A stretch of 17,378 bases of DNA from Acidobacteriota bacterium (GTDB lineage Bacteria; Acidobacteriota; Terriglobia; Terriglobales; Acidobacteriaceae). The translations under genes and the position numbers were made by a program. Under the pieces are notes generated by a model. That model made no database searches, was not told the DNA's origin, and saw only the letters and a program-made list of their open reading frames with translations. This document shows positions 8,901 to 15,116 of the stretch, piece after piece. The stretch spans positions 1 through 17,378 of the forward strand of contig JAJZJJ010000009.1 of the NCBI GenBank assembly GCA_021810175.1, in the 5' to 3' direction. Position 1 is the stretch's first letter, and each line of letters starts with the position of its first letter.

Positions 8901-9189
8901 GCATCTGGAGCCGGAAACAGCCATCTCCGCCGATCAGCACAGCCCCACCCGCGGCATGGGCGCAACTGAAGCGCCCCAGGGAGGCATCCTCTCCGACCTG
9001 GGAGCCGCTCATCAGGAAGGCGCCTCCGGCAAGCTGGAAGACCGCGGTCTTTACCACGCCGCCGACGCCATGCGCTCCATGTACGACATGGGAGACGCCC
9101 CCAGCTGCCACACCTGCGGAGCCATCATGGTCCGCAACGGCAGTTGCTACCGCTGCATGAGCTGCGGCAGCACCTCCGGTTGCAGTTAG
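5932..9189 (+). CDS. nrdJ: Adenosylcobalamin-dependent (class II) ribonucleotide reductase
   Basis: This 1085-aa protein converts ribonucleotides to deoxyribonucleotides using a B12-derived radical, without needing oxygen or a separate small subunit. The active-site segment N399-P-C401-S-E403 supplies the thiyl-radical cysteine and its Asn and Glu partners. Cys412 ([11 protein letters not shown]) and one cysteine of QCSACF (Cys190 or Cys193) form the reducible pair. Other family marks are [10 protein letters not shown], the glycine-rich [33 protein letters not shown] and [20 protein letters not shown]. Residues from about 860 to 985 form the TSCPD-type C-terminal domain typical of long NrdJ proteins. 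The extreme C-terminus has zinc-ribbon-like cysteines (1059/1062 and 1075/1078) plus Cys1072 and Cys1084, which may relay electrons. AAAGGAAA (5918-5925) lies 6 nt before the ATG. The gene is monocistronic, with its own NrdR-like operator, promoter and terminator. Confidence 0.97.
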   Translation: [1085 protein letters not shown]

Positions 9190-9210
9190 CAACTTATGCA
9201 TACCTTTACC

Positions 9211-9240
9211 GGGAGCAGAGGCTCAATCTGCTCCCTTTTT
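9211..9240 (+). terminator. Intrinsic terminator of nrdJ
   Basis: GGGAGCAGA (9211-9219) and TCTGCTCCC (9227-9235) form a perfect 9-bp GC-rich stem with a 7-nt loop, followed directly by five T residues (9236-9240). It lies 21 bp after the nrdJ stop. Confidence 0.92.
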
Positions 9241-9359
9241 GCTGCCAGCGGGTTTTGTCGTACCGGGTAGATTTAACCTTTCATCATCGTCTGGTTTCCG
9301 CGCTTCGCTGCCCCAAAGAAGTCTGGCTCGACAGTGCGCGAAATCCATGAGAGGTTGTG

Positions 9360-12137
9360 ATGTCTGCGCGATTGCTTCGGCTGGTCACCATGTTTGTTGT
9401 CGGCTTCGCATTTTGTCTTGCCGGAACCACTGGTTCAGCCGCCCACACGCCATCTTTGTTGTCAGCGATCGGCCCCGAAGACCAGAGTCCCCCTCATGGC
9501 CACAGCGTCGCGGAAGAGCGGACCAGCCAGCCTGCGGACGCGCCATGGGTGCTTACGAACACAAGTTATAGCCCCCGCGATTTCACGGAAGAACCGTTTG
9601 TGGGGAATGGCTATCTGGGCTTGCGCATACCCGCCATTGGCGAAGGCTACCAGGGAGGGAATCTGGGCAGATCCGGTTTCCCGCTGTCCAATCAACGCTA
9701 CACTTCGGCAATCGTCGCCGGCGTGTACGAGAACGCCTCATACGGGAATTACGGGCCCTCGGACTACATCTCGTCTCTTCCCACCTGGTCGGAAATGGAC
9801 CTCACGGTGGACGGTCAGACACTGAATTCAGGTGTCGCGGAAAACCAGGTGAGCGGATATAGGCAAAGCGTAAACATGCAGGACGCCATCGTCTCGACGT
9901 CTCTAACCTGGACGCCTGCGCCCGGGAAAGCAATGAAAGTAAGGTGTCAGGTGCTCGCCAATCGTGCTCACATGCACCTGGGAGAAGTGAAACTCACCTT
10001 CCAGCCATCGTGGAGCGGTGAACTGGCATTCAGTGGTTTCCTCAACGGCCATGGGGCTGAACGCATCAACGCCATCTCGCGAAAGGTGGACACTGCGACG
10101 GACATCTCAACCGTCGCTCTTCAAACGCCAGGAAGGAATACCGCTGTTGTCGAGAAACAGTTGCTGGTCGCCGGCCCCGGGGTCATCATTACGCGTCGTT
10201 CCGCTATAACTCCCGCGGACCAGAAAGCAACCTCCGGGGAGCAATGGACGATCCAGGTCAGCGCTGGTCAGACTTATCGGATCGTCAAGTACGTCGGCAT
10301 CTCCACCTCCAGCGATCCGGACGCGCCCGAGGCCGTCGCGGCCGAAACCATCCGGGCTGCTTCACTTGCCGGCTGGCCTGCATTGCTTCGCGCTCACGAG
10401 CTGGCATGGAAGAAATTGTGGAGGGGTAACATCATCGCCCCGCGGCAGAATAAGTTGCAGGCTTCCATTCATAGTGCGTTCTATCTGCTCTATTCCAGCA
10501 TTCGCGCCGGGCTGGCGTGGAGCATACCGCCCGCGGGACTCTCCAGCGATAATTATGGAGGCGAGATATTCTGGGATGCCGACACCTGGATGTTTCCGTC
10601 CCTCCTTGCCTTTCATCCCGGACTGGCAAAATCGATCGTCGATTTTCGCTATAACACCATGCGGGAGGCGGAGGCGAATGCTGCTCAGGCGGGTTATAAG
10701 GGCGGATCCTGGGCCTGGGACAACGGCCCGACCGGAGCCTGTGGCGGCCTGGCTCCCTGCTCTCACTATGAAGATCACCTGCAGTCGGACATAGCACTCG
10801 CGCAGTGGCAGTATTACGAGGCAACCGGCGACAGGGATTGGCTGGAGCGGCGCGGATACCCGGTGATCAGGCAGGTTGCAGACTTCTGGGCAAGCCGCGT
10901 CATGCTCGGCTCCGACGGCAAATACCACATCCTCAACGTAACCGGTCCGGATGAGTTTACCGCCGGTGTCAATGATGAGTCGGCGACGAATGCGGGCGCC
11001 ATCGTGGCTCTGCGCATTGCCATTTCCGCAGCGAAGGCTGTCGGCCAGCCGCCCAACCCCCAATGGGCCAGGATCGCGGATAACATCTATGTTGCGGTAG
11101 ATCCCGATGGCACACACCCGGAGTACGTTGGCTACACAAATGAGAAAGTCAAACAGGCCGATACCGTGCTGATGACTTATCCTTTTCAGTACGTGACCAG
11201 CCGTGCTGTTGCCGCCGCCGACCTCAATCGATACATGCCCGTAACCGACCCCGGCGGCCCGGCGATGACTGCTTCGGTCGAAGCTATTGTTGCCGCCCAG
11301 GTAAGGGAACCCGGCTGTCTGGATTTCACGCTTCTCGGGAATTCCTACTTACCCTTTGTGCGCGGAGCTTACGACCAATTTCTCGAAACCCAATATCTGC
11401 ATCCGTCCGCGCGGCAGGGCCCTCCCGCATTCGACTTTGCCACCGGCGCGGGCGGATTTCTCCAGATCTTCCCCTACGGCCTTGCCGGATTGCGTTGGAG
11501 CCCCTCGGCGCTCGCCCTTGCGCCCACTCTCCCGCCTCAGCTGGCCCCGGGCATCACGCTTCGCGGAATTCGCTACCATGGGCGACGGATGACAATTGCC
11601 ATCGGAGCGCACAGGACAACAGTGACGCTTACTTCGGGAATGCCGATTGCTCTGACTTCGCCATCCGGCGTCTTCATGCTGCAGCCGAACCAGCCCATCG
11701 AGTTGCCCACAGAACGCCCCGACCTCGACCCAACCGGCGACCTCGCCAGGTGCCGGCCGGCCGCGGCCTCGTCGTCCTCTCCGGCCAATGGGCCGGCATC
11801 TGCTGTGGACGGAAATGGCGTGACTGAATGGAAGGCCACCGCGAAGACATCCAGCTTTCAGGTCGATTTTGAGAACCTGTCCTCTCTCCACCCGGAACTT
11901 GCGGAGACAAACCGTGCCGTCATTCATTGGGGCGCCGCCCGGCCGAACCACTACAGCGTCAGCGTGTTGACGGCCTCTGGGCATTGGCGGCAGGTTGATT
12001 CCGGTTCTGTTGCGAGCCAGGGCGACCTGCAATCAAGTTGGTCGGCGATCCAGGCCGCCGCCATCCGCTTCAAATTCGATGGCGGGCCGGCAGCAAGTAT
12101 TACCGAACTCGACGTGCCCGCCCCATCGGCAAACTGA
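9360..12137 (+). CDS. Secreted GH65 glycoside hydrolase (acid trehalase-like) with discoidin-like tail
   Basis: This is a 925-aa exported enzyme. Residues 1-27 are a signal peptide (MSARLLR, hydrophobic core, GSAA). The body matches family GH65: N-terminal beta-sandwich region (EEPFVGNGYLGLR near residue 80), then an (alpha/alpha)6 barrel with FWDADTWMFPSL (W405-D406-A407-D408-T409-W410), GGSWAWDNGPTG and NVTGPDEFT, where Glu532 is the expected general acid. GH65 includes acid trehalases, kojibiose hydrolases and disaccharide phosphorylases. Export favours a hydrolase, because phosphorylases need cytosolic phosphate sugars; the substrate (trehalose or another alpha-glucoside) is inference. 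Residues about 795-925 resemble an F5/8 type C (discoidin) carbohydrate-binding domain (SAVDGNGVTEWKA). ATG 9360 is preferred over the adjoining GTG 9357 because GAGAGG (9349-9354) lies 5 nt upstream. It stands alone, convergent with the next gene. Confidence 0.93.
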   Translation: MSARLLRLVTMFVVGFAFCLAGTTGSAAHTPSLLSAIGPEDQSPPHGHSVAEERTSQPADAPWVLTNTSYSPRDFTEEPFVGNGYLGLRIPAIGEGYQGGNLGRSGFPLSNQRYTSAIVAGVYENASYGNYGPSDYISSLPTWSEMDLTVDGQTLNSGVAENQVSGYRQSVNMQDAIVSTSLTWTPAPGKAMKVRCQVLANRAHMHLGEVKLTFQPSWSGELAFSGFLNGHGAERINAISRKVDTATDISTVALQTPGRNTAVVEKQLLVAGPGVIITRRSAITPADQKATSGEQWTIQVSAGQTYRIVKYVGISTSSDPDAPEAVAAETIRAASLAGWPALLRAHELAWKKLWRGNIIAPRQNKLQASIHSAFYLLYSSIRAGLAWSIPPAGLSSDNYGGEIFWDADTWMFPSLLAFHPGLAKSIVDFRYNTMREAEANAAQAGYKGGSWAWDNGPTGACGGLAPCSHYEDHLQSDIALAQWQYYEATGDRDWLERRGYPVIRQVADFWASRVMLGSDGKYHILNVTGPDEFTAGVNDESATNAGAIVALRIAISAAKAVGQPPNPQWARIADNIYVAVDPDGTHPEYVGYTNEKVKQADTVLMTYPFQYVTSRAVAAADLNRYMPVTDPGGPAMTASVEAIVAAQVREPGCLDFTLLGNSYLPFVRGAYDQFLETQYLHPSARQGPPAFDFATGAGGFLQIFPYGLAGLRWSPSALALAPTLPPQLAPGITLRGIRYHGRRMTIAIGAHRTTVTLTSGMPIALTSPSGVFMLQPNQPIELPTERPDLDPTGDLARCRPAAASSSSPANGPASAVDGNGVTEWKATAKTSSFQVDFENLSSLHPELAETNRAVIHWGAARPNHYSVSVLTASGHWRQVDSGSVASQGDLQSSWSAIQAAAIRFKFDGGPAASITELDVPAPSAN

Positions 12138-12141
12138 AGCC

Positions 12142-12219
12142 GATTCGGCCTTCTGATTCGGCCTTCTGATTTGGCCTTCTGATTTGGCCTTCTGATTTGG
12201 CCTTCTGGTTCGGCCTTCT
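12142..12219 (+). repeat. Six tandem copies of a 13-bp unit
   Basis: GATTYGGCCTTCT is repeated six times without gaps. Copies 1 and 2 have C at position 5, copies 3 to 5 have T, and copy 6 is GGTTCGGCCTTCT. The array begins 4 bp after the GH65 stop and lies between two convergent genes. The unit is not a multiple of three and does not continue the GH65 reading frame. Spacers are absent, so it is not a CRISPR. Confidence 0.98.
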
Positions 12220-12346
12220 ATGAAAGGGCGCTCGAACTCCCCCTCATCTTGCTGCACTCGCGATCGGTCCACTGGCCCCTGGCGGCGTGGAGAGCCCGGC
12301 GGGCCTTCTCGACAAGGCTCTCGTTCGCCCCGCGGTCCAGGCTCCA

Positions 12347-13387
12347 TCAGGCCTCCGCCATCTCCAGTGTCAGAGCCGCCGGTGTCAGCGCAGCCAGAAA
12401 GTCCCGCGCCGCAAAAATCGCCCCGGCCGGCTGCGCGCCCGCGCTCGTGAATCGGCCATCCAGCAGACGCTCCACGGCTTCACATATCAGCGGCGCCGAG
12501 AAGGCGTAAATATCGCGACCGCGCGCGCTTGCCCGCCGGATCTTTCCCTCGCGCCTCGCCACAGCATCCACGGCAAAGCGCTGCGCCGAGCGTCCTGTCC
12601 CATCCGCCGCCTTCGGAGCCGGCGTGGCCGGATTATGAATGTCGCTGAGTGCGACGCTGCTCAGCCAGGTGCGAACCTCCTCCGCCTTCACATGCCGTGC
12701 AAGCAGAATGATTTCTGAGAACGGCGTCTCCACCACCGTCTGCTGGCCGAGCGGATCGCCGAACCTCCACTCCCTCTCCGCACGCGGCGACTGCACGGGC
12801 GCCAGCCGTCCCTCCGCGACCACCACCCGCTGCGCCGTGTTCCTGGCGCCTGTCGCCCGCGTACCCTGCGTTGGGTGCCAGCTATCCAGCCCAATCATGA
12901 TGTCGATCCTGTCCGCATCGTCCCAGTCGCCCAGCGCGGCCGTCGCCAGCAGGTCGGCAAAGCCTCCGTAGAACCCCATCGCCGGAACCACCGCGATCCC
13001 CGCCTCCCGCGCAGCCGCGTCGTACCGGTCGAGCGTCGCGCGCGCGCTGGCCTGCTCGGCGCTCAGGTCCGCATAGTGGATGCCGGCCCGCAAAGCCGCA
13101 TCCACCACGGCATCGGCCGTGTCCAGAAACGGGCCCGCGCAATGGATTACGGCCTGGGCTCCGTCCAGCGCCCGGTCCAGCGACTTCGCATCGTCAATGG
13201 AAGCTCTGCGCCGCTCAACCTCGTGCTCTCCGAATTCCAGTGCCGCAAGCGCAGCCGCATCCCGGGCAATCGCAATCGGCGCTATCCCGCGGCGCAGCAG
13301 CTCCGCAACCACAAAGCGGCCTGTATGCCCCGTCGCCCCCACAACCCCCACCGCTGCTGGATTTCCCCCACTGCGACTTGCGCTCAT
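12347..13387 (-). CDS. Saccharopine dehydrogenase-like NAD(P)-dependent oxidoreductase
   Basis: This 346-aa protein has an N-terminal Rossmann fold with G17-A-T-G-H-T-G23 followed by RFVVAELLRRG, the pattern of saccharopine-dehydrogenase NADP-binding domains and related trans-acting enoyl reductases. Further marks are VIHCAGPFLDTADAVVDAAL (about 95-114) and GIHYADLSAE, both typical of this superfamily. Members reduce diverse substrates; the one here cannot be named. ATG 13387 is chosen over an in-frame ATG at 13438 because AAGGAG lies 6-7 nt upstream and because the longer form would run through the operators. It is divergent from the TetR gene and shares both operators with it, so it is probably that regulator's target. 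The gene ends convergent with GH65. Confidence 0.88.
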   Translation of the reverse strand: MSASRSGGNPAAVGVVGATGHTGRFVVAELLRRGIAPIAIARDAAALAALEFGEHEVERRRASIDDAKSLDRALDGAQAVIHCAGPFLDTADAVVDAALRAGIHYADLSAEQASARATLDRYDAAAREAGIAVVPAMGFYGGFADLLATAALGDWDDADRIDIMIGLDSWHPTQGTRATGARNTAQRVVVAEGRLAPVQSPRAEREWRFGDPLGQQTVVETPFSEIILLARHVKAEEVRTWLSSVALSDIHNPATPAPKAADGTGRSAQRFAVDAVARREGKIRRASARGRDIYAFSAPLICEAVERLLDGRFTSAGAQPAGAIFAARDFLAALTPAALTLEMAEA

Positions 13388-13413
13388 CGCTGTCTCCTTG
13401 CGAACCGGAAGAA

Positions 13414-13429
13414 TACAGACCGGTCTGTA
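13414..13429. promoter_or_regulatory. TetR operator, site 1
   Basis: TACAGACCGGTCTGTA is a perfect 16-bp palindrome between the divergent oxidoreductase and TetR genes. It lies just downstream of the predicted oxidoreductase transcription start and upstream of the TetR -10 element. TetR-family dimers bind such palindromes. Confidence 0.75.
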
Positions 13430-13430
13430 G

Positions 13431-13439
13431 TGATACACT
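13431..13439 (+). promoter_or_regulatory. Candidate extended -10 promoter of the TetR gene
   Basis: TGATACACT contains TACACT (13434-13439) with an upstream TG, an extended -10 form. No good -35 is seen. A start near 13446 fits translation from 13493 better than from the ATG at 13457. Confidence 0.4.
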
Positions 13440-13463
13440 ACAAACAGGTCTGTAGCATGTCAA
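13435..13463 (-). promoter_or_regulatory. Promoter of the oxidoreductase gene
   Basis: On the minus strand, a consensus TTGACA (13463-13458) is followed after 17 nt by TAGTGT (13440-13435). Operator site 2 occupies the spacer. The predicted start near 13428 gives a leader of about 40 nt. Confidence 0.55.
13438..13455. promoter_or_regulatory. TetR operator, site 2
   Basis: CTACAAACAGGTCTGTAG has the same right half as site 1 (GGTCTGTAG) and two changes in the left half. Its centre is 25 bp from that of site 1. It falls in the spacer of the oxidoreductase promoter and over the end of the TetR -10, so binding should repress both directions. Confidence 0.7.
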
Positions 13464-13492
13464 GCCAGAATCCCTCGGAAGCAGGAGCGGCC

Positions 13493-14089
13493 ATGCCGAA
13501 ATCGTCGTCCCAGTCTGTGGCCCAGGACCACGCCGAAGTGAGAGACAGAATCCTCGATACCGCCTGCGCGCTCTTCTACCAGCGCGGCGTACGCGCAGTC
13601 GGTGTCGATCTCGTCGTTGAAAAGGCCGGCGTCGCCAAAACCAGCCTCTACCGCCATTTCGGAACCAAGGACGATCTCGTCGCCGCCTTCCTCCAGCGCG
13701 AGGACGCCGATTTCTGGGGAACCTGGGATCGTGTCGCTGCGCAGCACGCCGGCAACCCCTCCGCCGAACTGGATGCTCATCTGGAATGGATCGGTCAGCG
13801 TGTCGACCGGCCCAACTACCGCGGCTGCCCGCAGATTAACGTCGCTGCCGAATTCCCCGAGGCCGATCATCCCGCGCGCCAAGTCGCCGCCGCTCATAAG
13901 CGGGAAATGCGCCACCGGCTCCGCCGTATCGCTGAACAGCTTGCAGTTGCTCGCCCCGATGAACTGGCTGGCCAGCTCTCCCTGCTCATCAATGGCGCAT
14001 TCGTCAGCTCGCAAATCTTCCGGCCCGGCGAGGCGACGCCCCTTCTCCGCCATGCCGCCCATGCCCTGATTCAGGCAGCCCAGCCTTGA
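13493..14089 (+). CDS. TetR/AcrR-family transcriptional regulator
   Basis: This is a 198-aa protein. The N-terminal DNA-binding domain is typical: RDRILDTACALFYQRGVRAV (residues 17-36), then the helix-turn-helix VDLVVEKAGVAKTSLYRHF (38-56) and GTKDDLVAAFL. The C-terminal ligand-binding domain is all-helical, with no recognisable ligand signature. ATG 13493 is chosen because AGGAG (13483-13487) lies 5 nt upstream. An ATG at 13457 would add 12 residues but lacks a ribosome-binding site and lies almost on the predicted transcription start. Two matching operators lie upstream, so it most likely represses itself and the divergent oxidoreductase until a small molecule, perhaps the oxidoreductase substrate, binds. 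Confidence 0.92.
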   Translation: MPKSSSQSVAQDHAEVRDRILDTACALFYQRGVRAVGVDLVVEKAGVAKTSLYRHFGTKDDLVAAFLQREDADFWGTWDRVAAQHAGNPSAELDAHLEWIGQRVDRPNYRGCPQINVAAEFPEADHPARQVAAAHKREMRHRLRRIAEQLAVARPDELAGQLSLLINGAFVSSQIFRPGEATPLLRHAAHALIQAAQP

Positions 14090-14333
14090 GGCAGCCCGAA
14101 CCCACCCGGCCCCCACCCGCGTTGCCCCTGATCGGCGTTGCCTGGCAGCCCACCCCTGCGGGGGCCTTTTAGAAGTGGGAAAAGCGACAGACCGGATCAG
14201 TCATTTCTACCGCCCCTGCCCCGGCTGTCAATCCTTACCAAAGTTTTCCCACTGATTCCAAGCCACTTCCACCGCAACTTTCCGGAATTCCATTTCTCTC
14301 AACCTGCTATTCTGGATATAGCTGGAAAAACAG

Positions 14334-14362
14334 AAAAGGTCCGCCATTGCGCGGACCTTTTT
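14334..14362. terminator. Bidirectional intrinsic terminator
   Basis: AAAAGGTCCGC (14334-14344) and GCGGACCTTTT (14351-14361) form an 11-bp stem with a 6-nt loop, flanked by A-run and T-run, so it can work on either strand. It lies about 245 bp after the TetR stop and could also stop minus-strand transcription arriving from the CLC gene. Confidence 0.88.
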
Positions 14363-14387
14363 CCTTTTGCGCCGGAGCCGGTGCCCT

Positions 14388-14409
14388 CATCTGCCGCAGT
14401 GGGCAGATG
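14388..14409. other. 8-bp inverted repeat
   Basis: CATCTGCC (14388-14395) and GGCAGATG (14402-14409) are perfect complements around a 6-nt loop. No T-run follows. Function unknown. Confidence 0.6.
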
Positions 14410-14437
14410 GGTGACACCGCTAACCCACACAGAATCA

Positions 14438-14456
14438 TATGGATGCGCTATCCATA
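14438..14456. other. 7-bp inverted repeat
   Basis: TATGGAT (14438-14444) and ATCCATA (14450-14456) flank a 5-nt loop. It overlaps one copy of the GAATCA-type motif at 14432. Function unknown. Confidence 0.55.
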
Positions 14457-14524
14457 ACAAAACAGGAAACTTACGATAACCGTTTTAGAATCACATGTTT
14501 ACAGAATCGACCAAATCGGTAAGT

Positions 14525-14574
14525 CAAATGGAATCAAATGCATAGAAAAAAGAGCCACCCCCGGGGGGTACCCC
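14525..14574 (+). repeat. Degenerate partial copy of the intergenic repeat with C/G palindrome
   Basis: ATGGAATCAAATGCATAG followed by an A-run (from 14528) matches the tail of the two long copies, ATGGAATCATAGGCATAC plus GAAAAAG, at most positions. It is followed by CCCCCGGGGG (14558-14567) overlapping GGGGTACCCC (14565-14574). Confidence 0.6.
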
Positions 14575-14701
14575 AAAAAACGCGGTGCGGATCGGGAGGA
14601 TCCCTGACGGAGTAAACCGGCGGACAACGGGCACGGCTAACCAGCCGCCCCCCGACGAGCTGACTTACTGCCTGCTGGCGGCTCACTGCCGCCTGCCATT
14701 C

Positions 14702-14806
14702 CCAGCGTCTCTGGCCATCTGCCCTGTTTTCAGGCACTTCCAGCCCAGAGCCTCTGGACGAAAAATGGAACTCCCATGGAATCATAGGCATACGAAAAAG
14801 TTGACC
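14702..14806 (+). repeat. Long intergenic direct repeat, copy A
   Basis: This 105-bp segment matches 14909-15013 with only two mismatches and no gaps. It begins CCAGCGTCTCTGGCCATC and ends AAAAAGTTGACC. Similarity continues for about 10 bp more with small gaps. It contains the hairpin TGC(C)CTG-TTTT-CAGGCA. Confidence 0.97.
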
Positions 14807-14908
14807 AGGGGGCCTCCAGGCCAGCCGAGGGTACGGCTCGAACCAGCCGGACCGCTGAACCGCCCACTCGCTGACTCGCTAACTGGCTGACCTGCTGACT
14901 CGCTTAAT

Positions 14909-15013
14909 CCAGCGTCTCTGGCCATCTGCCCTGTTTTCAGGCACTTCCAGGCCAGAGCCTCTGGACAAAAAATGGAACTCCCATGGAATCATAGGCATAC
15001 GAAAAAGTTGACC
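14909..15013 (+). repeat. Long intergenic direct repeat, copy B
   Basis: This is the second copy, in the same orientation, 207 bp after copy A. In this copy CTCTGGCC and GGCCAGAG are perfectly complementary, while copy A has one mismatch there. It lies about 100 bp from the 3' end of the CLC gene. Confidence 0.97.
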
Positions 15014-15116
15014 CAGGGGCTCCGGCGAGCGCCTGCTCGCGCCTCAATCCCGGCCTCGCTTTGGAACGATCCTGATCGGCTCAGGAATACGCTTCTTCCT
15101 CTCGTCTTCCGGCCTC

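Larger units (their letters stand above)
14090..15116. other. 1-kb gene-free region between TetR and CLC genes
   Basis: No open frame here has a credible start site or protein-like composition. The region holds a bidirectional terminator (14334-14362), two hairpins (14388-14409 and 14438-14456), a C-run/G-run palindrome next to GGGGTACCCC (14558-14574), a 105-bp direct repeat, and five copies of a short GAATCA-type motif. Its 3' part also has locally repetitive CTGACTCGCT segments at 14871-14905. Confidence 0.7.

Noticed and set aside
5902..9201. A 1099-codon open frame on the minus strand, antisense to nrdJ
   Set aside because: It mirrors the reductase gene almost end to end, has repetitive Gly/Ala/Asp/His-rich composition and no recognisable domain. 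It is a by-product of GC-rich codon use opposite a real gene.
12142..12219. CRISPR array
   Set aside because: The 13-bp units are directly adjacent without spacers and there are no cas genes.
12033..12347. A 104-codon minus-strand frame with repeated RRPNQK-type residues
   Set aside because: The repeats come from translating the 13-bp tandem DNA array, and the frame overlaps the GH65 3' end. No start signal is seen.
14153..14170. Terminator candidate CCCC-TGC-GGGG then CCTTTT after the TetR gene
   Set aside because: The stem is only 4 bp; the 11-bp hairpin with T-run at 14334-14362 is a far better terminator.
14138..14890. Several 85-113 codon frames in the gene-free region
   Set aside because: They run across the terminator or the long repeats, lack ribosome-binding sites and have no protein-like pattern.
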